64,000 nt of DNA from an uncultured Acetatifactor sp. (GCA_910585805.1 CAJUFB010000013.1:1-64000), one strand, 5' to 3'; positions 1-9,101 are shown, numbered from the stretch's first letter. Translations and numbers: made by a program. Notes: generated by a model from the sequence alone, not told the origin.

Positions 1-2
1 AG

Positions 3-617
3 GACGCTTATAAGGCGGCCCTTGCTTTTGGGGACTCCCTGTTGCTGCTGGACAGGTATTTGGGAGAGAACAACGAAAAAAATCTGCATCATGACAATGT
101 GCTGCTGATGAGAAAAGCCCTGAAGCTTTTCCCGAACAATGCGCTTCTTCTTGTTCAGCTTTCCACATCTCTTGAGAAGCTTGAGGGGACAGAGGAAGAA
201 AGGGCGCGTAATCTGAGGGAATCCATTGCCCTGCAGAAACAGATTCTCCGTTACGGGGAGGACTCTGAGGTACGGGGTTCTACACTTTATAACATTTGTT
301 TTGCCTATTGGAAAAACGGAGAGCGCGATAAGGCGCTGGAATATGCGAAGAAACTTCCGAATCTCTACAAAGCCCGGGAAAACGCCCTGGTACATTTCCT
401 GGAGGGAGAGGAAAAACATAATGTGGCTAAAGGGGCCCTGGTTCCGCTTGCGCTGTCTATAACGCAGCATCTGTCGGTTCTTGCGCAGATGGAAGAGAAT
501 CCGACATATTATGAGAAGGCGGAACGGATACTGGATCTTCTGTTTGAAGGAGAGGAAGATGATACAGTCGAGCCGATTCGGAAAGCCCTGAAGGAAGGAG
601 GAAAAGCCCGGGAATGA
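3..617 (+). CDS. C-terminal part of a TPR-like protein, probably an XRE-type regulator (5' end outside window)
   Basis: The reading frame is open through the left edge of the window, so the gene starts upstream and the first TTG/ATG inside is not its start. About 204 residues are visible. They are helical and hydrophilic, with TPR-like spacing of alanine, leucine and tyrosine (for example NICFAYWKNGERDKALEYAKKL near the middle), as in the C-terminal half of XRE-family regulators with TPR repeats. No DNA-binding domain lies in the visible part, so the regulator assignment rests on family habit and on its position. Its stop overlaps the start of the following ABC transporter gene by 4 bases (ATGA), which implies translational coupling. 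It could also be a non-regulatory TPR protein. Confidence 0.6.
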   Translation, partial: DAYKAALAFGDSLLLLDRYLGENNEKNLHHDNVLLMRKALKLFPNNALLLVQLSTSLEKLEGTEEERARNLRESIALQKQILRYGEDSEVRGSTLYNICFAYWKNGERDKALEYAKKLPNLYKARENALVHFLEGEEKHNVAKGALVPLALSITQHLSVLAQMEENPTYYEKAERILDLLFEGEEDDTVEPIRKALKEGGKARE

Positions 618-2272
618 TCCGAGGAAAAGAAGAAAGCCGGGAGAAAGATCTGAGGGGAAAAAGTAAACCATGCTTCAACTACCGGACGATATACAGCGCA
701 TCCTACTGGCGGTTGGGACTGGTTCTGATAGGCTCTGTCATCCTTACTGCGGGAAATGTATATTTGCGTTGGAGCATCGGAGAAGCCCTGGACACCGGGA
801 ATCTGCAGATGTCATTGCTGATGCTTGCAGGATTCCTTCTGGTTTTGTCACAGCTGATTTCTTATATCCGGCAGATTTTGTTTGTGAAAGTCCAGAAAAA
901 TTTATACGGTAAAATCCAGGCAAAAGTGCTGGACAGCTCAATGGAAAGTCTGAGGCAAAGCGGTCCTGGAGCGGTGACAGCTTATTACACATCGGATGTA
1001 GGACAGATTGACAGTTTTGCGAACCGGATTCTGGGAAATGCTTTTCCGGATCTGGTGGGATGGCTGATTACGATTGGGATGATATTCTGGTTTGATGTGT
1101 ATCTGGGGATTGCCTCCATTCTTGTAACGATAGTTCCTGTCCTGTTCCTGCATAGGATGAGCAGGCCTATCGCGAAAGGAACCACAGAATATCAGGAAGC
1201 TCTGGAAGAGGCCAATCAGAGCGTGGTGAAGGGGCTGTATAACCCGGAAACCATCAAAGCTTCTGGCCGGGAAGAGGTATTTATACAGGAAAATGATGAA
1301 AAACTATCGATTTTGCAGAAAAAGAAACGAAGGGTTGCCATATGGGAGGCTTTGCTTGGCGCGCCCATGTTGGTCAGCGCTTTTGGAACCATCATTCTGC
1401 TGACCTCCTTAAGCGGCTGGTTTGTGCTGAAGGGACGTATTACTGCAGGGCAGCTGCTGACTGTGGTGACGCTGACGGACAATATCGTTTCCTTCGTGAT
1501 GAGGATGGACGGGACCATTTCTGTGTTCCGGAGAGCTTCCGTCAGTCTGCAGAGGCTGAATGCTTTTCTTGGACAGGAGGAAGAACGGGAAGGGGGAAAT
1601 GAGGCGCAGCAGATCAGAGAGATCGCTTTTCAGGATATCCGCTTTGTCTATCCGGACAGCAGCGTGAAAACTTCTTCCAGGGAAATTTACCATGGTTTTT
1701 CCGAAGTGTGGCATCAGGGAAAGCTTATTTTTGTAAAGGGCGGCAACGGGGAAGGCAAAAGTACCCTGATAAAGCTGCTTCTGGGAATCTATGAAGTATC
1801 GTCAGGACGGATATGTATAAACGGAGTACCGACACGGGAATACAGCCTCAGAAGCCTGCGGGAAAGAATTGTGGTGGTTCCCCAGGAAAATATCCTGTTT
1901 CAGGGAAGTATTCGGGACAATCTGGCCTGCGGAAAGGATATGAGTCAGGAACAGATTGAGCAGACTTGCAGAAAGACCGGCATCCATGAAGAAATTTTGC
2001 GGATGCCGGAGGAATATGATACAGTGCTGACAGAGAACGGAGGTGTTCTTTCAGGCGGACAGAAGCAGAGACTCTGCCTGGCGAGAGCGCTGCTCCGAAA
2101 GGGGGACGTCTACATTTTTGATGAGCCTACCACCGCTCTGGACAAGGGAAACAGAGAACGTTTTGCAGCGCTTTTGCAGGAGTTGTCCGAGGGCAGAATT
2201 GTAGTGGTTATTACCCATGAAAAGGAGCTGCTGGACGAAGCGCAGTGGGTGATGGAACTGGGGACAACCTGA
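614..2272 (+). CDS. ABC exporter half-transporter (fused membrane and ATPase domains)
   Basis: This 552-residue protein has an N-terminal membrane domain with about six hydrophobic segments (roughly residues 30-300) and a C-terminal ATPase. The Walker A motif GGNGEGKST lies near 376-384, the signature LSGGQKQR near 480, Walker B IFDEP near 502 and the H-loop ITHE near 536. It belongs to the type I exporter family (MdlB/MsbA-like) and should form a heterodimer with the next gene product in the membrane. The start at 614 has AGGAGG about 11 bases upstream and overlaps the previous gene. The substrate cannot be told from sequence; peptides or drugs are usual for the family. All ATPase motifs look intact. 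Confidence 0.88.
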   Translation: MIRGKEESREKDLRGKSKPCFNYRTIYSASYWRLGLVLIGSVILTAGNVYLRWSIGEALDTGNLQMSLLMLAGFLLVLSQLISYIRQILFVKVQKNLYGKIQAKVLDSSMESLRQSGPGAVTAYYTSDVGQIDSFANRILGNAFPDLVGWLITIGMIFWFDVYLGIASILVTIVPVLFLHRMSRPIAKGTTEYQEALEEANQSVVKGLYNPETIKASGREEVFIQENDEKLSILQKKKRRVAIWEALLGAPMLVSAFGTIILLTSLSGWFVLKGRITAGQLLTVVTLTDNIVSFVMRMDGTISVFRRASVSLQRLNAFLGQEEEREGGNEAQQIREIAFQDIRFVYPDSSVKTSSREIYHGFSEVWHQGKLIFVKGGNGEGKSTLIKLLLGIYEVSSGRICINGVPTREYSLRSLRERIVVVPQENILFQGSIRDNLACGKDMSQEQIEQTCRKTGIHEEILRMPEEYDTVLTENGGVLSGGQKQRLCLARALLRKGDVYIFDEPTTALDKGNRERFAALLQELSEGRIVVVITHEKELLDEAQWVMELGTT

Positions 2273-2360
2273 GCAGAGGCCCTTTCCGCGCCCGGAAATT
2301 CTATGAAAAGACCAGGGTGCGGAGAAGGCTGCTGCGGAACTATAAATAGAAAGGAAAAGT

Positions 2361-3992
2361 ATGAGCAATCGACTTTTATTGAGAAAGGTACGTAAATGGG
2401 CAGCGCCCTATACCCTAAGCACGCTCATCGTAGCCTGCCGCAATTTTCTGATTACCTGGCTGACCGCGTTTATCGGCAGTACCGTGTTGAATATGGCAAA
2501 CGGGGGAAACGCGGAGGAATTCACGCGGCAGTTGTGTTTTATTGCGCTGTTTACCACTGCGTTTCTGGCTGTTGATACCGCAGGAATCTTCTGGCAGGCA
2601 ATGACCATGCACGGAATCAGGAATGACCTGCGCAGCATTCTTTACAACAGCATTTTGAAAGCCAGATATGACAGAGTATATGCCATGGGACAAAAAGGGG
2701 AGCTGCTTTCCAGGATGAATTCGGATGTGGAGGGAGTGGTTTCCGCATTGAACGTGGCGCCGCTGATGTTTCTGATTTCCGGAGTCGGCGCTACGGTTAC
2801 GATTGCTTCCATCAACTGGAAGCTGTGCATCCTCATTTATGCGGTGGGGCTGCTGTGCTGGGGGGCTCAGATTCTGGTCATCCGGAAGGAGCGTCCTACC
2901 ATTCAGGCACTTCAGGAAAATAGGGCGGCTGCTCTGGGGCTCTGTAATGAAAATTTAGCCAATGCGCTGACCGTGAGGCTGTGCGGGCTTGTGGATACCT
3001 TTCAGGAGAAGGTGCTTGGCAGCCTGGACGGTTTTGAGAAGATTTCCCGTAAATTTGCCATACAGAAAGCGGAGGAGGGGATTGGCGGGACGCTGATTCA
3101 GTATATGCAGAGCGTGGGCATGCTTTTCGCAGGCTTTTACCTGTATCAAAACGGAGAGATACGGCTGGGGGATGTGGTTATCCTGTACCAGATGGCGGCA
3201 TTGATCACCACCATGATTACCATGGTTTCCTCCATTTATGCCAGTCTGCAGAGCTGGATGGTGAGCTTTCACAGACTGCACGATATCCTGGATCTGGAGG
3301 AGGAGCGGGACGCGCCGGAAGCCAGGGATATGGACTTTTCTGCCCAGGCAGATTGCGGAATTGAGGCTGAGCAGGTTAAATGCCGGTTGGGAGAGTTCAC
3401 GGTGTATGAGAATCTGAATCTGAGAATCGGGAAAAAGGGACTCTATGTCATGGCAGGAGAAAGCGGGAAAGGAAAAACCACCTTTTTCCGTATGCTGACA
3501 GGCATCTATCCCTATGAGTCAGGAAAAATCAGCCTGTTCGGACATAACGGGAAGGAATACACGCTGAAAAGCATCCGCCGCCAGATTACCTACATGACCC
3601 AGGAAAATGCGTTGTTTCAGGGAACCGTCAGGGACAATATCTTATGGAGGAGCAGTGCTTCTGATTCCGAAATTCTTGCACTTCTTGGGCGGCTTGGCCT
3701 GGAACAGTGGATTCTTGGCCTGGAAGAAGGGCTGGATACCCTGCTTGACAACGGAGGAACCGGATTTTCAGGCGGTCAGCGCAAGAGCCTGCTTCTGGCC
3801 AGAACCCTGTTGGAGGAGTCGCCTGTCTACCTCTTGGACGAGGCTTTTGCAGGGGTAGACGCCAGACACTGCAGCCTGATCTGGGAGGAACTGGACAGAG
3901 TGGCGCAGCGGGCGTTGGTCATCGTGATCACACATGACCAGTCCGTACTGGAGAAATGGAGAGAGACAGGGCGGCAGTTGTTGTCCATATAA
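2361..3992 (+). CDS. ABC exporter half-transporter, partner of the upstream one
   Basis: This 543-residue protein has the same layout as its neighbour: a six-segment membrane domain, then an ATPase with Walker A GESGKGKTT near 370, signature FSGGQRKS near 470, Walker B LLDEA near 491 and H-loop ITHD. The catalytic glutamate after Walker B is present in both partners, so neither site is obviously degenerate apart from signature-loop variation. The 88-base gap from the preceding gene has no terminator I can see, which suggests one operon. A 96-bp MITE has inserted only 6 bases after the stop codon. The substrate is unknown. Confidence 0.87.
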   Translation: MSNRLLLRKVRKWAAPYTLSTLIVACRNFLITWLTAFIGSTVLNMANGGNAEEFTRQLCFIALFTTAFLAVDTAGIFWQAMTMHGIRNDLRSILYNSILKARYDRVYAMGQKGELLSRMNSDVEGVVSALNVAPLMFLISGVGATVTIASINWKLCILIYAVGLLCWGAQILVIRKERPTIQALQENRAAALGLCNENLANALTVRLCGLVDTFQEKVLGSLDGFEKISRKFAIQKAEEGIGGTLIQYMQSVGMLFAGFYLYQNGEIRLGDVVILYQMAALITTMITMVSSIYASLQSWMVSFHRLHDILDLEEERDAPEARDMDFSAQADCGIEAEQVKCRLGEFTVYENLNLRIGKKGLYVMAGESGKGKTTFFRMLTGIYPYESGKISLFGHNGKEYTLKSIRRQITYMTQENALFQGTVRDNILWRSSASDSEILALLGRLGLEQWILGLEEGLDTLLDNGGTGFSGGQRKSLLLARTLLEESPVYLLDEAFAGVDARHCSLIWEELDRVAQRALVIVITHDQSVLEKWRETGRQLLSI

Positions 3993-3998
3993 GGAAAT

Positions 3999-4094
3999 GG
4001 TGTTAGTCAATCACAGGGTTGATTTCCGCATTGCGGCGATATCAGGGCGCTGGGATTATGATCCTTTCGGGTTGCGCAAATTTCGGCTAACCCC
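3999..4094. mobile_element. MITE copy A, 96 bp, flanked by 8-bp target duplication AAGGAAAT
   Basis: The element starts GGTGTTAGTCAA and ends in the imperfect inverse TTCGGCTAACCCC. Identical 8-base direct repeats AAGGAAAT flank it at 3991-3998 and 4095-4102, the mark of transposition. It aligns along its length with the element at 33508-33609, which has the same left end, a shared ATATCAGG and a shared CTTTC. It has no coding capacity, so it must be mobilised by a transposase elsewhere. Its right end has drifted more than that of copy B, which suggests an older insertion. The transposase family is not assigned; 8-base duplications occur in several IS families. Confidence 0.85.
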
Positions 4095-4397
4095 AAGGAA
4101 ATATAGATAGGGAGGTTTATACAGGAACAAAATTTATTGGTGCAGGTTGCAAAACAGGTGCTTCGGACGGAGTCGACAGAATACAGGAATAAAAGGCTAC
4201 CAATCATGCCTTTTTCGTTGTATAATAGAAAGGGTAGATACAACCAGGGTTGCCAGAATTTATCAATCTGTCCTGGCCAGGAATATGGCAGGCATCCTCT
4301 CGTGAATATTATATGTCTGCAGATCTGTTTGACGGGCAGTATAGATGGAGCCATATTTTCGAAAAGTCCAGCGGGACAGGGCAATAAAGGAAGAGGT

Positions 4398-4529
4398 ATG
4401 ACAATGAAGAGAGATTTTGATCAGCTTTCCTTGGGGGAAATTATGCTCAGGCTGTCGCCGTCTGACAATGATCGGATCACTGGGGGACTGCATATCCGGA
4501 GTGGTACGCAAGAAGGCTTTAGCGCCTGA
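4398..4529 (+). pseudogene. Remnant of a PfkB-family sugar kinase (N-terminal 43 codons only)
   Basis: Behind a ribosome binding site (GGAAGAGG), the reading MTMKRDFDQLSLGEIMLRLS matches the N-terminal strand of PfkB carbohydrate kinases of the 2-keto-3-deoxygluconate kinase type, which typically begin with LGEIMLRLSP and a following RI. The frame then departs from the family and stops at 4529. The sugar site, the ATP site and the GAGD catalytic motif are all absent, so this is a deletion remnant and not a functional gene. Two candidate starts lie at 4398 and 4404. A TATAAT box at 4221-4226 may be its old promoter. Confidence 0.7.
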
Positions 4530-4577
4530 AATTTGCAAAATGACAAACCGTAAGGTAGAAAGGACGCCGGAGAAAAC

Positions 4578-5975
4578 ATGGAACAATTTCGAAAAAAAGT
4601 GCACAATACAGCATCTTCCCACACAAAGGACATGACCACAGGCAATCCCTATTCACTGATGCTGGGTTTTGCCATGCCCATATTTTTAAGTCAGATATTT
4701 CAGCAGCTCTACAATACGGCGGATGCTTTTATCGTGGGGCAGAACTTAGGTACCAACGCTCTGGCTGCGGTGACTTCCTCGGGAACGCTGATCTTTCTGA
4801 TGATCAGCTTTTTCGCTGGGATCGCCATGGGCGCCGGAGTGGTGATCTCCCGCTATTTCGGCGCGGGGGACCAGGACCAGGTATCCCGGGCGATTCATAC
4901 GGTGCTGGCTTTCGGCATTGCTGCCGGTGTATTGCTGACAGTGGTGGGCGTGGCTCTCACCCCTACGTTTCTGGTCTGGATGCAGACGGATCCTGAGGTG
5001 CTTCCGGAAGCGATTTCGTATTTCCGGTACTATTTTCTGGGTTCCCTGGCGCTGGTGCTGTATAATGTCTGCCGCAGCATCATGAACGCCCTGGGGGACA
5101 GCAAACGCCCGCTGCATTATCTGATTTTCTCTTCGGTGCTGAATGTGGTTCTGGATGTGGTGTTCCTGGCAGTATTTCGCTGGGGTGTCTGGTCAGCGGC
5201 AGTGGCTACGGTGATTTCCCAGGCGGCCAGCGTGGTCCTGTGCCTGCGGCACCTGATGCGAAAAGGAAATATATTCACTGTAGAGTGGAGAAAAATACGG
5301 TTTCACGGTGATATGCTGAAGGAAATCATCCATAACGGACTTCCGTCGGGGGTGCAGAATTCCGTCATCGCCTTTGCCAATGTCATCGTCCAGTCCCAGA
5401 TCAATTCCTTCGGAAAGCTGGCAATGGCGGCTTACGGCACCCATGCGAAGATTGAAGGTTTTGCGTTCCTGCCCATCACAAGCTTTAATATGGCCAGTAC
5501 TACCTTTATCAGCCAGAACCTGGGGGCAAAAGAGTATGACAGGGCGAAGAAGGGGGCGCGCTTCAGTATTCTTTCGGCCATGGTGCTGGCGGAGGCTATC
5601 GGCGTATGTTGTTACATATTCGCGCCGAAGCTCATAGGATTGTTTGACTCGAATCCCGGCGTGATCGAGCTGGGGGTCCGCCAGGCGCGCACAGTTTCGC
5701 TGTTTTTCTGCCTGCTGGCATTTTCTCATGCGGTGGCCGCCGTCTGCCGGGGGGCGGGGAAAGCGTTTGTGCCCATGTGCGTCATGCTGGCAGTCTGGTG
5801 TCTGCTGCGGATTACTTATATCATCGCGGTGATGAAACTGACTAATGAGATCGGTTACATTTACTGGGCCTATCCGCTGACCTGGGGAATCAGTTCGGTG
5901 ATCTATCTGTTTTATTACCTGTGCTGCGACTGGGTGCATGGCTTTGATAAGGCTCAAAACGGAGCCGGCAGATGA
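4578..5975 (+). CDS. MATE family efflux transporter
   Basis: This 465-residue integral membrane protein has twelve predicted hydrophobic segments. The opening, about residues 15-45, contains LMLGFAMPIFLSQIFQQLYN followed by the TADAFIVG stretch typical of the NorM/DinF (MATE) family. It should exchange cations for drugs or metabolites across the cytoplasmic membrane. The ATG at 4578 has GGAG eight bases upstream. It is transcribed away from the PfkB remnant and ends before a clear terminator at 6064-6098, so it is probably monocistronic. The substrate is unknown. Confidence 0.9.
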   Translation: MEQFRKKVHNTASSHTKDMTTGNPYSLMLGFAMPIFLSQIFQQLYNTADAFIVGQNLGTNALAAVTSSGTLIFLMISFFAGIAMGAGVVISRYFGAGDQDQVSRAIHTVLAFGIAAGVLLTVVGVALTPTFLVWMQTDPEVLPEAISYFRYYFLGSLALVLYNVCRSIMNALGDSKRPLHYLIFSSVLNVVLDVVFLAVFRWGVWSAAVATVISQAASVVLCLRHLMRKGNIFTVEWRKIRFHGDMLKEIIHNGLPSGVQNSVIAFANVIVQSQINSFGKLAMAAYGTHAKIEGFAFLPITSFNMASTTFISQNLGAKEYDRAKKGARFSILSAMVLAEAIGVCCYIFAPKLIGLFDSNPGVIELGVRQARTVSLFFCLLAFSHAVAAVCRGAGKAFVPMCVMLAVWCLLRITYIIAVMKLTNEIGYIYWAYPLTWGISSVIYLFYYLCCDWVHGFDKAQNGAGR

Positions 5976-6063
5976 ATTTGTGACAGGAAGTAAACGGATG
6001 AACCGTCACAATTCTGCTGTGGGAGGGGCATGCAGCTGCCGCCGGGGAACCGACAGGAAATAC

Positions 6064-6098
6064 AAAAACCGCACAGCCGTTTCGGATGTGCGGTTTTT
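6064..6098 (+). terminator. Rho-independent terminator after the MATE gene (bidirectional shape)
   Basis: The stem AAAAACCGCAC pairs with GTGCGGTTTTT around a 13-base loop. The U-run is built into the stem on both strands, so it can serve the MATE gene on the plus strand and the convergent flagellin gene on the minus strand. Confidence 0.85.
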
Positions 6099-6142
6099 GC
6101 GGATTGTGTGTCCGGATATTGTCATAAATGTGGAAATATCCT

Positions 6143-6904
6143 CTACTGGAACAGCTTTACTATCATGGAATCCTGATTCATCTGCTTCTTCAGCATCAGG
6201 GTCCGGTATTCTTCCAACAGGTCTTCCTTCTTCTTCTCGGAAATAGCTTTCGGCATATCCAGATCTTCGATGCGGCTTCTGGAACTGAGCTGCTCCAGGG
6301 CCATGTTCGTATTATTGTTGTAGGTATGCTCCAGGCGATTGGTGGAAGCCCCCAGGTTTCCGCGCTGTCTGGACACGATATTCATGGCATTGTCGATGGC
6401 ATCCAGGCTGAAATCTCCTTTTGTCACATCGAAATCGGCAATCCCCAGCGCCTCCAGTGTGGAATTGGCCATGCCTATCCGCATGCCGCTTCCGTCAGGA
6501 TTGGTGGCGAGGTGCATATCCGCCATGCTGCCGTCCAACAGCTTCTGCTCGTTGAGGGAAGTGGTTTTGGACATGGACTGGATGCCTTCTTTTAACTGGT
6601 CGATCTCATCCTGGTAATATGCCTTGTCTGAGGCTGAGGCAAGGCCGTTCATGGAGCGCAGCGCAAGATCGCGGATCCGCTGGAGATAATCCATCACGCC
6701 GCCCAGGGCGCCGTCGGCTACATTTAAAGCCCCCATGCCGTCTTTTGCATTCTGGGCGCCCACGCTCAATCCGGTTTCTTCCTGCCGCATTTTCTGTCCA
6801 ATGGCAAGCCCTGCGGCATCGTCTGCCGCGGTATTGATCCGTTTGCCGCTGGAAATATGGGAATAAGTATTGAAAATACCATTGCCCGCAGATATCGTAT
6901 TCAT
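6143..6904 (-). CDS. Flagellin family protein, short, lone copy
   Basis: The start is set by AGGAGGTGAATTT immediately before the ATG at 6904, giving 253 residues. Residues 12-100 carry the flagellin D0/D1 signature: SSGKRINTAADDAAGLAIGQ, then NAKDGMGALNVADGAL. The C-terminus returns to the coiled D1/D0 helices (RSRIEDLDMPKAI). There is almost no variable D2/D3 domain. The N-terminus lacks about 15 residues of the usual MxINxNxxAxxA helix. No other motility gene lies in the window. The protein would be a filament subunit or a flagellin-like secreted protein. Confidence 0.85.
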   Translation of the reverse strand: MNTISAGNGIFNTYSHISSGKRINTAADDAAGLAIGQKMRQEETGLSVGAQNAKDGMGALNVADGALGGVMDYLQRIRDLALRSMNGLASASDKAYYQDEIDQLKEGIQSMSKTTSLNEQKLLDGSMADMHLATNPDGSGMRIGMANSTLEALGIADFDVTKGDFSLDAIDNAMNIVSRQRGNLGASTNRLEHTYNNNTNMALEQLSSRSRIEDLDMPKAISEKKKEDLLEEYRTLMLKKQMNQDSMIVKLFQ

Positions 6905-7081
6905 AAATTCACCTCCTGATTGAAATTCCGCATGAAGCCCGCCTGTGCCGTTACGGGCAGAGAATTTCTGTCCGCAGACCATGAACCCGGAAGATACCCG
7001 GGCAATGGAGGGGATCATGCAGTGCGAAGACCTGCGCGCTGCCCCGCGGTACCGGGTATGGCAGAACGTTTCTTCTTCTCT

Positions 7082-7110
7082 ATTATAGTATCTTAGTGTA
7101 AATTTTTCAA
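7082..7110 (-). promoter_or_regulatory. Sigma-A type promoter of the flagellin gene
   Basis: Read on the minus strand, TTGAAA (7110-7105) and TATAAT (7087-7082) are separated by exactly 17 bases. Transcription would begin near 7075 and leave a leader of about 170 bases before the start codon. It does not look like a sigma-28 (SigD) promoter, which is unusual for flagellin. Confidence 0.75.
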
Positions 7111-7162
7111 CAGATTCTTTGAAGGCAAAAGGAAAATTTATCATGAAAGCACCTGCATGCCC

Positions 7163-7191
7163 TTGACGCTTTCCGAAACATATCATATAAT
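7163..7191 (+). promoter_or_regulatory. Sigma-A type promoter of the yicC-remA-gmk-rpoZ operon
   Basis: TTGACG at 7163-7168 and TATAAT at 7186-7191 have a 17-base spacer. The promoter is divergent from the flagellin promoter and lies 124 bases before the yicC start. Confidence 0.8.
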
Positions 7192-7314
7192 GAAATGGAG
7201 TATCCGATATAGGATCAATTCTTTGATCCTGTTATGTTATTTTAGGGGCAGAAAGAGGCAGATGAAGATGCTCGCGAGTATATGGGGGTTCATTGTGCCT
7301 GGACAGGAGCATTT

Positions 7315-8193
7315 ATGATCAAGAGCATGACTGGTTTCGGCAGATGCGAGGTGGCCGAGAACAGCAGAAAATTTACGGCGGAGATAAAATCCGTCAATCA
7401 CCGTTACCTTGACGTGAATATTAAAATGCCGAAGGCGCTGAATTTTTTTGAGTCAGCCATCCGCAGCGAACTGAAGAAATATATCTCGCGGGGTAAGGTT
7501 GATGTATTCGTATCTTATGAAGATTTCTCGGAGAAGAATTCCACGGTGCATTACAATGGGGAGATCGCGGCGGAATACCTGAAGTACCTGCGCCTGATGT
7601 CGGAGACATTCGGTCTGGAGGATGATATCAAGGTGTCCGTGCTGGCCAGATTTCCGGAAGTATTTACAATGGAAGAGACAGGCGTGGACGAGGAAGAGCT
7701 GTGGAAGGAGCTGCAGAGGGCGGTGACCGGAGCGGCGGAGATGTTTGTGGAGGCTCGGGTGGCGGAAGGAGAGCATCTGCGGAATGATCTGATCGGGAAG
7801 CTGGAAGGGATGAGACGGATGGTGGACTTGATCTCGGAGCGTTCCCCCAGGATCGTGGCGGAGTACCGCAGGAAGCTGGAGGAGCGGGTGAAGGAGCTTC
7901 TGGCGGATGCCCATGTGGACGAGGCCAGGCTGGTGACGGAGATCACGATCTTTGCGGATAAGGTGTGCGTGGACGAGGAGGTCGTAAGGCTCCGCAGCCA
8001 TATTGAGACCACGAAGAGCACGCTTCTGGCAGGAGGCGCCATCGGCAGGAAGCTTGATTTCATTGCCCAGGAGATGAACCGGGAGGCCAATACGATCCTT
8101 TCCAAGGCCAATGACCTGGAGACATCCAATTATGCCATCGAGCTGAAGACAGAGATTGAGAAGGTCCGCGAGCAGATTCAGAATATAGAATAG
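7315..8193 (+). CDS. yicC: YicC family endoribonuclease-like protein
   Basis: From the ATG at 7315 (AGGAG eight bases upstream) the 292-residue protein starts MIKSMTGFGR, the hallmark of the YicC family, and ends with the family's C-terminal domain (EANTILSKANDLETSNYAIELKTE is its recognisable end, abbreviated here as the NTI-SKA-ELK pattern). An in-frame ATG at 7282 would add 11 residues without a good ribosome binding site. E. coli YicC has been linked to RNA decay. Placement before remA, gmk and rpoZ is conserved in Clostridia. This is the first gene of the operon. Confidence 0.93.
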   Translation: MIKSMTGFGRCEVAENSRKFTAEIKSVNHRYLDVNIKMPKALNFFESAIRSELKKYISRGKVDVFVSYEDFSEKNSTVHYNGEIAAEYLKYLRLMSETFGLEDDIKVSVLARFPEVFTMEETGVDEEELWKELQRAVTGAAEMFVEARVAEGEHLRNDLIGKLEGMRRMVDLISERSPRIVAEYRRKLEERVKELLADAHVDEARLVTEITIFADKVCVDEEVVRLRSHIETTKSTLLAGGAIGRKLDFIAQEMNREANTILSKANDLETSNYAIELKTEIEKVREQIQNIE

Positions 8194-8206
8194 GAGCATG
8201 GCTTGC

Positions 8207-8461
8207 ATGCTGATTCATATCGGTTTTGGGAATATCGTAAATACGGAGAAGATCATAGCGATCGTCAGCCCCGAGTCCGCCCCCATCAAACGGCTTGTGC
8301 AGGGCGCAAAAGAAAAAGGGCTTGCCATAGATGCCACTCAGGGTCGCAAGACGAAGTCGGTGCTGATCATGGATGGCAGCCAGGTGGTCCTGTCGGCGCT
8401 TCTGCCGGAGACTGTGGCGGGGCGGGTACAGGAAGGCACAGAGCTTTCGGAGGATAAATAA
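8207..8461 (+). CDS. remA: RemA/DUF370 family DNA-binding regulator
   Basis: This 84-residue protein reads MLIHIGFGNIV, then SPESAPIKR and DATQGRKTKSVLIMD, which matches the RemA family (regulator of matrix genes and osmoprotection in Bacillus subtilis). The start at 8207 is preferred because GGAG sits ten bases upstream; an ATG at 8198 is only one base from that site. It lies 13 bases after yicC and one base before gmk, so it is part of the operon. In non-Bacillus hosts the target genes are unknown. Confidence 0.9.
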   Translation: MLIHIGFGNIVNTEKIIAIVSPESAPIKRLVQGAKEKGLAIDATQGRKTKSVLIMDGSQVVLSALLPETVAGRVQEGTELSEDK

Positions 8462-8462
8462 T

Positions 8463-9101
8463 ATGGAGAAAAAAGGGATTCTGATCGTGATTTCCGGTTT
8501 TTCCGGCGCAGGGAAGGGTACACTGGTAAGGGAGCTTCTGCGCAGGTATGACGAGTACGCGCTGTCGGTTTCCATGACCACTCGGGAACCCAGGCCCGGC
8601 GAGCAGGAAGGCGTGGATTATTTTTTCACGGACAGGGCGCATTTTGAGGAAACCATCGCCCGGGACGGGCTGGTGGAGTATGCGCAGTACTGCGGCAATT
8701 ATTACGGCACGCCCAGAGCATATGTGGAGGAGCAGCTGTCGGCGGGGCGGAATGTGATCCTGGAGATTGAGATGCAGGGAGCATTGAAGATCAAAGAAAA
8801 GTTTCCGGAGAGCCTGCTTCTGTTTGTGACGCCTCCCAGTGTGGCGGAGCTGGAGCGCAGGCTGACAGGGAGAGGGACGGAAAAACCGGAGGTAATTGCC
8901 AGGCGGCTGGCGCGGGCTGCGGAGGAATCAGAAGGCGTGGAAGCCTATGATTATATAGTTGTGAACGACAGGCTGGAGGAATGCGCGGAGGAGATCCACA
9001 TGTTGGTGGACGCCGCCCGCAGGGCTCCGGTGAGAAGGAAGGAACTGATCAGAGAGATCAGGGATGAACTGTATTGTTTCGCGAAAGGAGTGCAGAAGTA
9101 A
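8463..9101 (+). CDS. gmk: Guanylate kinase
   Basis: This enzyme phosphorylates GMP to GDP with ATP. The 212-residue protein has the P-loop FSGAGKGT near residues 13-20, the GMP-binding TTREPRPGE near 39-47 and the VEYAQYCGNYYGTP segment. The start ATG at 8463 follows directly on remA. An upstream in-frame start at 8373 would lie inside remA and lacks support. It sits in the usual gmk-rpoZ order, in the purine nucleotide pathway. Confidence 0.96.
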   Translation: MEKKGILIVISGFSGAGKGTLVRELLRRYDEYALSVSMTTREPRPGEQEGVDYFFTDRAHFEETIARDGLVEYAQYCGNYYGTPRAYVEEQLSAGRNVILEIEMQGALKIKEKFPESLLLFVTPPSVAELERRLTGRGTEKPEVIARRLARAAEESEGVEAYDYIVVNDRLEECAEEIHMLVDAARRAPVRRKELIREIRDELYCFAKGVQK

